Position numbers and translations under genes: made by a program. A stretch of 64,000 nucleotides of DNA. It comes from an uncultured Rikenella sp. (lineage in GTDB: Bacteria; Bacteroidota; Bacteroidia; Bacteroidales; Rikenellaceae). The stretch lies in the NCBI GenBank assembly GCA_947627885.1, contig CANQXP010000001.1:1-64000 (forward strand), in the 5' to 3' direction. Within the stretch, counting starts at the first letter, position 1, and the number at the start of each line of letters is the position of its first letter. Below, piece by piece: positions 8,247 to 15,157 of the stretch. The notes under the pieces were generated by a model that did no database searches, was not told the origin of the DNA, and saw only the letters and a program-made list of their open reading frames with translations.

Positions 8247-8380
8247 AAAAAATAACGGTTCTACCTGTCCCGCGTCTTCCACTTTGCAGCAGCGTAGGTG
8301 CATTAACATTAATCCCGAAGGAACCTACACGGGGGTATAGAACCGTTTTATTCGATATGATTTGCTGCATAATGGAAGAC
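8247..8380 (-). ncRNA. Candidate C4-like antisense leader RNA (leader 3)
   Basis: In minus-strand order: 5' arm (8380-8363), terminator left arm aacggttcta (8347-8338) followed at once by TACCCCCGTG, a stem gtaggt/acctac enclosing ccttcggg, 3' arm (8291-8272), terminator right arm tagaaccgtt (8263-8254) and ATTTTTT. The 3' arm matches the 5' arm in 16 of 18 positions. Its ggaagacgc also pairs perfectly with gcgtcttcc (8240-8232), which ends 1 nt before the ATG at 8230. The arm stem and terminator stem cross, so they may exclude each other. The layout parallels leader 2 at 41118. Confidence 0.6.
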
Positions 8381-8384
8381 ACAG

Positions 8385-8392
8385 CAAAGATA
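8385..8392 (-). promoter_or_regulatory. -7 box of leader 3
   Basis: TATCTTTG on the minus strand. Transcription would begin at or next to the 5' arm of the leader RNA. Confidence 0.55.
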
Positions 8393-8415
8393 GGAATATA
8401 TTGACTAAAATGTAT

Positions 8416-9225
8416 TCATCCTATCTTATTTGATTTCTCAATATTGCATTTTTGACATAGTAGTTGCAGGTTCTCTAATGTTGTCGCTCCACCTCTGGAA
8501 AAAGGTATAATATGATCAAGTTGAAGATTCTGAGTTGAACCACAGTAAACACATCGGCCACCATCCCGCGTGTAAACGGCATCTACAACTTCACGGGGTA
8601 TTTTTGGACGTTTAGGTTGCTCGCCGAATAATTCACCACTATCGATTAATTCTTGACGAATATTTTTTTCCAATTGACGTCGCCGATATTTTTCTTTTAT
8701 TCGTTCAGCAATTTTATCACGTTCTATCTGCTCATGTGCTCTTTCATGAATTGCAGCTCTTTCTGCTTCTTTTTCCCGCGCTAAGTCTATTATAGGCTGT
8801 AGTTCACTCAAAACTGATTCCAAGGACTGCAGATTATTTATTAATACATCTCTTGGTTTTCCCCACTCTTTGCAAGGCCCTATAATGCCTGCGGCTTCAA
8901 GTTGATTAAATAATCGACCTGTTCGATTAAAACCGATACAAAATTGACGTTGAATAAAAGACGCTGAACCTTGTTGATTGAGTACTATAAAACGCGATAC
9001 CTCTTCAAAAAGAGGGTCAATTTCAATATCTGGTTCGGCCAATCCCTCTATATCAGTAGATGGAAAGTCGTTAATATTCTCATCAATTCCTGTTGTTTTC
9101 ATGATAGAACTTTCGACAGGAATATGTTTTTTATTTCTACGACTATACTGTTCGCATTTTGCTACAATGATTACGATAATACAAACCAGACCTGTAATCA
9201 ACAATACAAAGCCTAATACTCCCAT
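8416..9225 (-). CDS. Membrane-anchored FtsK-gamma/HNH endonuclease fusion
   Basis: 269 residues in four parts: one N-terminal membrane helix (about 4-22); an FtsK gamma winged helix (about 68-131: DPLFEEVSRFIV, SFIQRQFCIGFNRTGRLF, GKPRDVL); a charged helical rod (about 140-195); and an HNH nuclease (about 209-266) with zinc cysteines CVYC and CQKC and the active-site LDHIIPFSRGG. In FtsK the gamma domain reads polar chromosomal KOPS sites and contacts XerD. Here the motor is missing and a nuclease is attached. The gene is AT-rich compared with its neighbours and lies next to the repressor, as morons often do. Its role (superinfection exclusion, host chromosome targeting or packaging) is unknown. 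Confidence 0.8.
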   Translation of the reverse strand: MGVLGFVLLITGLVCIIVIIVAKCEQYSRRNKKHIPVESSIMKTTGIDENINDFPSTDIEGLAEPDIEIDPLFEEVSRFIVLNQQGSASFIQRQFCIGFNRTGRLFNQLEAAGIIGPCKEWGKPRDVLINNLQSLESVLSELQPIIDLAREKEAERAAIHERAHEQIERDKIAERIKEKYRRRQLEKNIRQELIDSGELFGEQPKRPKIPREVVDAVYTRDGGRCVYCGSTQNLQLDHIIPFSRGGATTLENLQLLCQKCNIEKSNKIG

Positions 9226-9413
9226 TTTAGCTTAGTAGAGATTATATTCATTTGTTTTATTGTTAAGATTGAAGGAACCTTATCAATCCACCTTCTACAG
9301 CTTTTTTACACGTTTCGATTCACGATATTCGATTCAGCTTTCAAAACAAGTTTCACAACGATTTCTATTTATTACGATGATTTGATACGTATCCTTACGG
9401 CTCTGGGTTTTGA

Positions 9414-9923
9414 TTAGAAGCCAAGATCCGAAGCCTCGTTGGGGCGTGAATCGCTTTCTACCTCCTCTTTTCCCAGCCGCTTCAACTCAGCCAGCATTTC
9501 TTGTGATAATTTCATATAGTGCTCCCGTTCCTGCCTTGCCGCCTCCCGCTCTTGTCTCGTTGCCTCCAACTCCTGTTTAAGCGCCTCCCGATCAGCACTC
9601 TTTTCCTTTTGCATTTCGGAGATAATGTTAAGCAGGGATGTTATGGTCGGATCTATGTTTTGTTGAGATTGTTTTATTGGAGGATGGGAAGTATCAACCG
9701 CCTCCGTCTTCAACATTTCCCCCTCGCCGGTAAGAAGCCAGAGCTTATTGACATCTAAGTATTTTGCTGATATAATTTCTGCCAATTCTTTCGAAATGCC
9801 ATGTTTCCCTTTGTGAATGTCATAAAGCGTCTGCGCCGCTTTTAGCCCCAAATCCTTCGCTAAAGCGTTCGTAGATAGATTTTTTAATTTTTCTATCGCT
9901 CTAATCCTCTCACTATCAGTCAT
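9414..9923 (-). CDS. Phage repressor-type HTH protein without autocleavage domain
   Basis: 169 residues. The N-terminal 70 residues form a helix-turn-helix domain (ALAKDLGLKAAQTLYDIHKG, then KLWLLTGEGEML) clearly related to the host S24 repressor at 58149 (KGWLLTGEGDMF). The C-terminal half is a coiled coil (about 105-155, Glu/Arg/Gln-rich) instead of an S24 peptidase. It is divergent from the early genes across a perfect 14-bp inverted repeat. I infer it is the lysogeny repressor. Without an S24 domain it should not self-cleave with RecA, which fits induction by the antirepressor at 41721. Confidence 0.75.
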   Translation of the reverse strand: MTDSERIRAIEKLKNLSTNALAKDLGLKAAQTLYDIHKGKHGISKELAEIISAKYLDVNKLWLLTGEGEMLKTEAVDTSHPPIKQSQQNIDPTITSLLNIISEMQKEKSADREALKQELEATRQEREAARQEREHYMKLSQEMLAELKRLGKEEVESDSRPNEASDLGF

Positions 9924-9940
9924 ATTTGAAAACTTTTACA

Positions 9941-9979
9941 TATAATACTTAAATTACGCTTGTATATTTAAGTATTATA
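9941..9979. promoter_or_regulatory. Operator candidate: perfect 14-bp inverted repeat
   Basis: tataatacttaaat (9941-9954) is perfectly inverted at 9966-9979 with an 11-bp spacer. It lies between the repressor start and the rightward early -7 box, as expected for a dimer-binding repressor operator. Confidence 0.7.
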
Positions 9980-9989
9980 CTTATATTTG
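9959..9989 (+). promoter_or_regulatory. Rightward early promoter
   Basis: cttg (9959-9962), 19 bp, TATATTTG (9982-9989). The spacer contains the right arm of the operator, so a bound repressor would cover it. Confidence 0.65.
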
Positions 9990-10076
9990 CAGTGTGGTAA
10001 TAATGATACGGCAAAGTTAAGTCGCTATTATCACCCTGTAAATAGCAAATATTGACCATTTTTTCCAGAAAAGCAA

Positions 10077-10310
10077 ATGAAAAGAGGGTTTCGCAGAGGT
10101 TTGAACGAAGCAAAATTGAAGGATCAGGCGGCCATTCGTCGCGAGATCATGGAAAAACTCGGAATCAACAACCGGGTATCACTCGCTCAACGTCGCGACG
10201 GTATTACCTCGAATACCCCGGCGGAGGAAGATGCGATCGAGCTGATATTTAAAAAGCACGGTGTACCTGCCGATAAGGTGTGGGATAAAATTGCCGACAA
10301 TGCAAACTAA
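10077..10310 (+). CDS. Small early protein, possible Cro-like regulator
   Basis: 77 residues, first gene of the rightward early operon. Basic N-terminus, then a helical segment DQAAIRREIMEKLGI and EEDAIELIFKKHGV, a layout often seen in small Bacteroidota phage DNA-binding proteins. The position opposite the repressor suggests a Cro-like role. No definite family is recognised. It overlaps the next gene by 11 bp. Confidence 0.6.
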   Translation: MKRGFRRGLNEAKLKDQAAIRREIMEKLGINNRVSLAQRRDGITSNTPAEEDAIELIFKKHGVPADKVWDKIADNAN

Positions 10311-10665
10311 TAGACTCACAAAGCGCGAATACGAAATCGCCGACTTGATCGCATGGGGTTGCTCGGCGGATGAGGCAGCGGACAGGCTTCACGTAAGCCC
10401 CAACACGATCCGAAACACGCTCCGCAACATATACGAGAAGCTGCACCTGAATAAAGCCAACGAGCTCGGCGCCTATATCTTCTGCACAAACTACGGAGTA
10501 AGTGCGGATCAAGACAAGATAGGCAATGTAAAAAGGGCTGTGTGTGCCCTGTCGTTGCTCGCTCTCTTCACTTTCCATCTTACATCAACGTTCAATGACA
10601 CGATAGTGCGGCGGGTGAGGTCGAGGGGACGCAGAACTGAAACAGAACTGATAATAGAAGCATAA
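10300..10665 (+). CDS. LuxR-type HTH protein
   Basis: 121 residues. Residues about 5-55 form a LuxR/GerE helix-turn-helix: LTKREYEIADLIAWG, SADEAADRLHVSPNTIRNTL, IYEKLHLNKANELGAYIF. The C-terminus has a hydrophobic stretch (ALSLLALFTFHL) that may be a membrane segment, then a basic tail. The start at 10300 overlaps the previous gene and directly precedes the HTH; the longer in-frame start lies inside the previous gene. Probably an early transcription regulator. Confidence 0.72.
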   Translation: MQTNRLTKREYEIADLIAWGCSADEAADRLHVSPNTIRNTLRNIYEKLHLNKANELGAYIFCTNYGVSADQDKIGNVKRAVCALSLLALFTFHLTSTFNDTIVRRVRSRGRRTETELIIEA

Positions 10666-10677
10666 AAATCCCAAGTC

Positions 10678-10875
10678 ATGACACCGAGTGAACCTAAAGT
10701 ACCGGACAGCAACAAATATGGGGTTAAGGAGGTTGCCAAGATCTTAGATGTAAGCACTGCAACTATTCGCAGACAGTCACAGGCCGGAAATCTCAAATAT
10801 GGGATCCATCGGCACAACGGCAGACGATTTTACACCGGCGCAGAATTAAAACGGTTCTGGCGCGCAACACTCTAA
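10678..10875 (+). CDS. MerR/excisionase-like HTH protein
   Basis: 65 residues with a winged-helix pattern VKEVAKILDVSTATIRRQSQAGNLKYG followed by GRRFYTGAELKRFW, as in excisionases and small MerR-like proteins. It could act as excisionase for the integrase at 53185 or as an early regulator. The distance from int does not decide this. Confidence 0.68.
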   Translation: MTPSEPKVPDSNKYGVKEVAKILDVSTATIRRQSQAGNLKYGIHRHNGRRFYTGAELKRFWRATL

Positions 10876-10878
10876 ACT

Positions 10879-11037
10879 ATGAATATTCCAGAAACCATAC
10901 TGCCTTTCCTAATGCCGGTTATTGCGATTGCGCTGATCGTAGTATTTCATCGCCTGGGTATGTTTAAGCCCGATACGACTTATAAGGACGCCGAGCGTGA
11001 AGCGGCGAGGCACAGCCATACGATCAAAGAGAAATAA
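10879..11037 (+). CDS. Small single-pass membrane protein
   Basis: 52 residues: a hydrophobic helix (about 5-25, TILPFLMPVIAIALIVVF) followed by a charged tail rich in Arg, His and Glu. It starts 3 bp after the upstream stop and ends before a terminator, as last gene of the first early operon. Function unknown. Confidence 0.55.
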   Translation: MNIPETILPFLMPVIAIALIVVFHRLGMFKPDTTYKDAEREAARHSHTIKEK

Positions 11038-11060
11038 CCATACCTAAGAGCCATGGTTAT

Positions 11061-11130
11061 GGCATCCCCGGTGAGAATGATTGTGTTTTGGTATTGTGTT
11101 AATCGAGTAGGGGAGGGGATGCCTTTTTTT
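11061..11130 (+). terminator. Terminator of the first early operon
   Basis: ggcatcccc (11061-11069) pairs with ggggatgcc (11115-11123), followed by seven T. The loop is long (45 nt). Confidence 0.65.
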
Positions 11131-11141
11131 ATTCAAAAAAC

Positions 11142-11303
11142 ATGATTGGGAAATTAATAGTTGCGTGTTGTGATCTCTATTTGATGCATCTCACACTTTG
11201 GGTCTTTAGCGGCCATAAAGCGGTTTACAAACGCCGTTTCTGGACAATATTCTTTCGTCCTCAAGTCAGGATCTGCAAATTAGTCACAAGAGAGGATTTA
11301 TAA
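11142..11303 (+). CDS. Hypothetical 53-residue protein
   Basis: An ATG frame of 53 residues, rich in aromatic and basic residues (LYLMHLTLWVFSG, then RRFWTIFFRP). It stands between a terminator and the promoter of leader 1, with no good ribosome site. It may be spurious. Confidence 0.3.
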   Translation: MIGKLIVACCDLYLMHLTLWVFSGHKAVYKRRFWTIFFRPQVRICKLVTREDL

Positions 11304-11330
11304 AAATTCAACAAAAGAGTCAAAAAATGT

Positions 11331-11360
11331 TTGCGGTTAAAGAAAATAGAGCTATATTTG
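11331..11360 (+). promoter_or_regulatory. Promoter of leader 1
   Basis: TTTG (11331-11334), 18 bp, TATATTTG (11353-11360). The predicted RNA start falls at the 5' arm of the leader. Confidence 0.65.
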
Positions 11361-11363
11361 TAG

Positions 11364-11498
11364 TGCAGAACAGTGCTAACCATGCAGGTAAGCACACGAC
11401 ATATTTAGCCGCAAATAAAGCGGGGTCTCTTTCGGACAATCTTACTCCTGTAAGGTTGCACTGTTCTGCAAAACAACCGAGAGGCCTCGCCTCTTTTG
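11364..11498 (+). ncRNA. Candidate C4-like leader RNA (leader 1)
   Basis: tgcagaacagtgc (11364-11376) is perfectly inverted at 11458-11470. The inner part holds a small hairpin cttac/gtaag (11441-11454). Next comes agaggc-ctc-gcctct with tttt (11480-11498), a short terminator-like hairpin. A third copy, tgcagaacagtg, lies at 11526-11537 across the start codon at 11525. The 3' arm can thus close the leader or cover the start codon. Unlike leaders 2 and 3 there is no TACCCCCGTG. Caution: the frame is open through the leader from 11327, so it could instead be coding. Confidence 0.5.
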
Positions 11499-11524
11499 TA
11501 TATAACCGTAACTTTTTTCCAAAA

Positions 11525-11836
11525 ATGCAGAACAGTGAAAAAGTTAGCGGGACGGCGAATAATAGTACCCGTACTGCACCCATCGCACCCTATTCTGTCC
11601 TCAAGTCCGAGGAGAAACCTTACAATGTGACCGTATTCGGTTATGTCTTCTCAGGTGGTCAAGGTTTTGGCCACTGTATCCGCTATAATGTTACAGCCAG
11701 AAGTGGTGCTTCGGCGATCACCAAAGCCACTAAACTCTACGAACGTCGTCCTAATGCCCTGGACGTCTACGAAGCGCGTATCATGCGCCCGGCTAACTGC
11801 ACCTGTCATTCTCAATGTTCCTCCGATGAACGGTAA
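11525..11836 (+). CDS. Hypothetical early protein behind leader 1
   Basis: 103 residues from ATG 11525. After a polar N-terminus comes YNVTVFGYVFSGGQGFGHCIRY, a beta-like segment, then SAITKATKLYERRPNALDVYEARI and a Cys/His-rich tail (NCTCHSQC). Family not recognised. A longer frame from 11327 (169 residues) is possible, but it would place the promoter and the leader hairpin inside the gene, so I prefer 11525. It overlaps the next gene by 11 bp. Confidence 0.6.
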   Translation: MQNSEKVSGTANNSTRTAPIAPYSVLKSEEKPYNVTVFGYVFSGGQGFGHCIRYNVTARSGASAITKATKLYERRPNALDVYEARIMRPANCTCHSQCSSDER

Positions 11837-12134
11837 TCTTACCTTGCTCATGCCGGGCATAGAGTCCGACACGGCATGCTACACGGCCTCACTACCGGAC
11901 AGCGTAGAGCCGGACAATGGCTGGGAATACTGCCCGCTCTGCGGCGAAAAGATCCGATTCGGACAGCCCACGGTTCCAGGGCCTAATGGTTATCACCTCC
12001 ACGGTGCATGCTTCTCCAAAGAGCTGGCAGAATACGCAGAATGTGCAGAGGACACAACAATCGACGAATGGTTGTCCAATGCGATCTTCGAAGCGAAACA
12101 GGCACGCGGCGAACAAGATGACTTAAACTATTAA
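11826..12134 (+). CDS. Small zinc-finger-like protein
   Basis: 102 residues from ATG 11826, overlapping the previous gene by 11 bp. A Cys/His cluster YCPLCGEKIRFG...GYHLHGACF (about 36-60) has the spacing of a zinc ribbon. The C-terminus is acidic. Function unknown. Confidence 0.65.
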   Translation: MNGNLTLLMPGIESDTACYTASLPDSVEPDNGWEYCPLCGEKIRFGQPTVPGPNGYHLHGACFSKELAEYAECAEDTTIDEWLSNAIFEAKQARGEQDDLNY

Positions 12135-12139
12135 ACACC

Positions 12140-12799
12140 ATGAACGAACAACAGTACACACAACAGCTTCTCGAAGCCCTGAAAAAGACGCAGGCGATTC
12201 TCGGTAGTCGGACGCTCGATGAATTAAAGGGTTACCTACGTGAGGTAGTAGACCAGTACGGAGTTAACGAAAAATTGATCGGGATGGATAAACCCGGCCA
12301 TTCTGATAACAAGTTGTCTATCAACCTCTCCTGCGACTGGCTGGACAATCCGATCCGTACCGGCATTTATGACAAGGAAGGTAAGGAGTACATCTTATCA
12401 GGTTATTATCAGGATGCCAACGAGAACAAACATTTCACCCAACAGGAAGCAATCGAGATCGGGGAACGAATTCCGGGGTGGAAACTATGCACGGACGAGT
12501 TTCATAAGGCGCTCGCACGCGCAGTGTGGGATAAAGATCGGTGCGAATGGAAAAATAATGTTTGCGGCACAAATATGAATGGATTCAAGTATATGACTCA
12601 ATTTCTGAAATATGAACTCGGAGGTTTCCGCCACAGGGATACGGGCGTGCCGGGTGGCGTCGGCAACGGCGGGTTCAGCTGGTCGTCGACGGTCAGCGGG
12701 ACGCACGGCGTGTTCTTGGATTTCTACTCGACGTGGCTCAATCCCAGCAACGCGTACTACCGCGCCCACGGCTTACAGGTGCGGTGCCTCCAAGAATAA
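12140..12799 (+). CDS. Prophage protein with C-terminal lectin-like, DGR-target-type domain
   Basis: 219 residues. N-terminal helix, then a domain with IPGWKLCTDEFHKALARAVWDK, and a C-terminus GGFSWSS ... LDF ... LNPSNAYYRAHGLQVRCLQE that ends at the stop. This matches the fold and exact C-terminal placement of variable regions in diversity-generating retroelement targets. The codons at the expected variable positions mostly keep a pyrimidine third base (CAC, GAT, TAC, CTC, TAC, TAC, CAC), as expected from an AAY-rich template. No reverse transcriptase or template repeat is in the window. It lies among early genes, not tail genes, which is unusual for a receptor binder. Confidence 0.7.
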   Translation: MNEQQYTQQLLEALKKTQAILGSRTLDELKGYLREVVDQYGVNEKLIGMDKPGHSDNKLSINLSCDWLDNPIRTGIYDKEGKEYILSGYYQDANENKHFTQQEAIEIGERIPGWKLCTDEFHKALARAVWDKDRCEWKNNVCGTNMNGFKYMTQFLKYELGGFRHRDTGVPGGVGNGGFSWSSTVSGTHGVFLDFYSTWLNPSNAYYRAHGLQVRCLQE

Positions 12800-12804
12800 G
12801 CGGC

Positions 12805-13176
12805 ATGCGCAAAAAATACAAGCACAAGGAGGTAGCTGATCGAAGTGTTAATGACAACGAAATAAACAGTAAACAATTAATAGCCATGAAACTCAGCTTG
12901 AGATACCTTTCAGAGTTTCTTCAAACTCCAATACACAGTATTATCCGTATCCTTTATGATCTTGAGGGTTATCGGTTGATCACCTTTGATATTTCTGAAA
13001 AGGGGACAATGATAAATATTACTCCACAGGGAAGCGATCTTCTTTCTTACATTCCTCATACTGCAAATACAGCCAATTCACATACTCTGAGACGGCTGAA
13101 TGAACCTTGCCATTCGTTGCTTCATTTAATAAATTCTGATCAGACAACCAATCTCGGCAGTATCCATTGGGATTAA
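12805..13176 (+). CDS. Winged-helix-like protein, C-terminal half doubtful
   Basis: 123 residues from ATG 12805. Residues about 30-85 resemble a winged helix (LSLRYLSEFLQTPIHSIIRILYDLEGYRLI, then TMINITPQGSDLL). The last 50 residues overlap a protein-like frame on the opposite strand and look less like a real protein. A fusion or truncation by inserted DNA is possible. Confidence 0.45.
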   Translation: MRKKYKHKEVADRSVNDNEINSKQLIAMKLSLRYLSEFLQTPIHSIIRILYDLEGYRLITFDISEKGTMINITPQGSDLLSYIPHTANTANSHTLRRLNEPCHSLLHLINSDQTTNLGSIHWD

Positions 13177-13240
13177 ATGACTTGTCATCATTTACGGTGG
13201 TATCGGGAGGAAATCCAATCAAATCCAAAGCCCAGTCCAA
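13019..13240 (-). pseudogene. Inverted gene fragment without start codon
   Basis: The minus strand encodes a convincing protein-like frame: RLLDWALDLIGFPPDTT, FNPNGYCRDWLSDQNLL, SEYVNWLYLQYEECKKE. It is open from about 13292 down to the stop at 13019 but has no ATG or GTG, only a TTG at 13240. I read it as a displaced remnant of a small phage gene. Alternatively it is a real gene with a TTG start. Confidence 0.4.
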
Positions 13241-13310
13241 AAGACGATCAATTTTATAAGCTCCCTGACCGGGCCGGAGCCCAATTACTAATTCTTAACA
13301 CAACAAAAGT

Positions 13311-14111
13311 ATGGCAGATTACGAAATTATGCAAGTCGAAGCACAGGAAGTTCAGGTGCTCGACCCACAGGAGCGAGCCAATGTAGACTCGCAGGTGGCG
13401 ACAGCCAAGCGGTACCCGCGCGACCTTAAACGGGCGATGAACAACGCCATCGCCATTGTTACAACTGACATGAACACGGCGCAGAGCTGCGGTTATGCCC
13501 TCCCTCGCGGTAGCAAACCGATAACGGGGCCTTCCGTCCACCTGGCGAAGATCGTGGCGCAACAGTATGGGAATATCCGGGCAGAGGCGAAGGTGGTTCA
13601 GATTACACACACGCAGGTGGTGTCCAGAGGTACTGCCTGGGATCTGGAGAACAACTACGCAGTCGCCTTCGAGGTGCGCCGATCCATCGTTGGCAAAACC
13701 GGTCAGCGATACAACGAGGACATGATCACCGTAACGGGCAATGCGGCCAACGCTATAGCATATCGAAATGCGGTACTTTCCGTCATTCCCAAATCGATTA
13801 CCGACGCTGCATACTTTGCCGCCCAGAGAATGATCACCGGTGACATCACGGATGAAGATAAGCTGATCGCACGACGAAAAGCAGTGTTCGACGGCTTCAA
13901 AGACACTTACGGCATCACAGAGTCGGAGGTGTTGAAACTGGTCGGGAAAGAGACGATGAATCAGGTTAAAGCCGAGCAATTGGCAGTCCTAATCGGCATC
14001 GCTCAATCCCTCGCCGATGGAGATACGAACGTCGCAGAGTTGATGAAGCCTTACCGTTCGGTGGCGGATGATGTCAATAAGGTATTGGAATCACAGGAAA
14101 ACAATAAATAG
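13311..14111 (+). CDS. Phage protein, candidate single-strand annealing protein
   Basis: 266 residues. Motifs include MNNAIAIVTTDMNTAQSCGYALPRG, VHLAKIVAQQYGNIRAEAKVV, VTGNAANAIAYRNAVLSVIPKS and AYFAAQRMITG. It is immediately upstream of a YqaJ-type exonuclease, the usual partner of annealing proteins in phage recombination. I do not recognise RecT, Erf or Rad52 signatures, so the role rests on context. The C-terminus is helical. Confidence 0.6.
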   Translation: MADYEIMQVEAQEVQVLDPQERANVDSQVATAKRYPRDLKRAMNNAIAIVTTDMNTAQSCGYALPRGSKPITGPSVHLAKIVAQQYGNIRAEAKVVQITHTQVVSRGTAWDLENNYAVAFEVRRSIVGKTGQRYNEDMITVTGNAANAIAYRNAVLSVIPKSITDAAYFAAQRMITGDITDEDKLIARRKAVFDGFKDTYGITESEVLKLVGKETMNQVKAEQLAVLIGIAQSLADGDTNVAELMKPYRSVADDVNKVLESQENNK

Positions 14112-14771
14112 ATGGTCAAGCAGGGCACTTTAGAATGGTATCGCCAGCGGATCGGGTACTTCACCAGCAGCGAAATCGGAAAGCTGTTGGTGAAATCAAA
14201 AACAAAAGGCAAAGAGTTCGGCGCGACGGCCGAGGCATACATTATGGAGATCGCCGCGGAGCGGGACTTGAATGATAAGTTCCTGAATTTGGAAAGCGGA
14301 GCGTTCGGCCTCTATCTGGAACGGATGGAAACCAAATCCAAAGCTATGCGCTGGGGCAACGAGATGGAACCTACTGCCCGGCGGATGTATGCCAAAGAGA
14401 TGGGGTACGAGGTAGAGGAAGCCGAGTTTATCCAGTGTAACAATTTCTACGGTGACAGCTCGGACGGAATATGTAAGGAAAATGGCGCCATTGTCGGCAT
14501 TCTTGAGATCAAATGTCCGAATCCAGCTACCCATAAGGCATACCGCCAGATCGAAGACGCCGAAGGGTTAAAAGAGGCGAATATGGGATACTACTGCCAG
14601 TGTCAGATGCACACGGTGGCACATGGTGTCGAGTGGTGTGATTTCGTCTCATTCGATCCGATGTGTAGGCATCCGATTCATATAGTGCGCATTCCGCGGA
14701 ATGACGGATTTATTGCGGAACTCACTGCACGCATCGAGCTCGCCAACCAATACATCGAATCGCTGCGATGA
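14112..14771 (+). CDS. YqaJ-like phage exonuclease
   Basis: 219 residues. Lambda-exonuclease/YqaJ family: WYRQRIGYFTSSEIGKLLV at the N-terminus, MRWGNEMEPTARRMY, then FYGDSSDGIC (catalytic Asp) and GILEIKCP (Glu-x-Lys), the PD-(D/E)XK core, and YYCQCQMHTVAHG. It degrades one strand of double-stranded ends for annealing or replication. It starts 1 nt after the previous stop and overlaps the next gene by 4 bp. Confidence 0.9.
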   Translation: MVKQGTLEWYRQRIGYFTSSEIGKLLVKSKTKGKEFGATAEAYIMEIAAERDLNDKFLNLESGAFGLYLERMETKSKAMRWGNEMEPTARRMYAKEMGYEVEEAEFIQCNNFYGDSSDGICKENGAIVGILEIKCPNPATHKAYRQIEDAEGLKEANMGYYCQCQMHTVAHGVEWCDFVSFDPMCRHPIHIVRIPRNDGFIAELTARIELANQYIESLR

Positions 14772-15151
14772 TCACGCTCGAACAACTTCAACAAGAGGCA
14801 GGTCAGATACAGTCATTCCTTGAGATCACCGTGTCGGAAGATCCGAACGAGATGGTATCCCGGCTTTCCGATTTGAGTGTTTATATGGCCCGAACGGGCA
14901 AAATGCTGGCAGACGCTCAACATATTCGGGACAAGGCAATAGCAAACGTTTACGCCGAGTCTATCAGACTGATTGAAAAGATGCCCGCCACGGTGACACG
15001 CAAGTTTGTGGAGTCGCAGACAGCGAATGAGAACCATATCGTAACGTGGCTCGAACGGCTGAATCGTTCCTGCACGCACCAATCGGAGAATCTGCGCACG
15101 CAGGTCTCCTTTGCCAAACAGCAACTTGAAATGACCCGTAGCGGGTACTGA
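14768..15151 (+). CDS. Hypothetical helical protein
   Basis: 127 residues, almost all helical and charged, ATGA overlap with the exonuclease. Its place suggests a helper in recombination or replication. No family recognised. Confidence 0.65.
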   Translation: MITLEQLQQEAGQIQSFLEITVSEDPNEMVSRLSDLSVYMARTGKMLADAQHIRDKAIANVYAESIRLIEKMPATVTRKFVESQTANENHIVTWLERLNRSCTHQSENLRTQVSFAKQQLEMTRSGY

Positions 15152-15157
15152 TCATTA

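Noticed and set aside
8247..8380. A self-cleaving ribozyme (hammerhead or HDV-like) as explanation for the crossing stems
   Set aside because: The conserved hammerhead or HDV core bases are not present, and the arm copy at the start codon fits an antisense leader better.
8015..8404. A 129-codon plus-strand frame over leader 3
   Set aside because: It is the mirror of the minus-strand small gene and leader and crosses the hicA terminator.
12140..12799. A complete diversity-generating retroelement
   Set aside because: No reverse transcriptase and no template repeat are in the window; the acidic YMDDDDD in the protein at 23146 is low complexity and not an RT motif.
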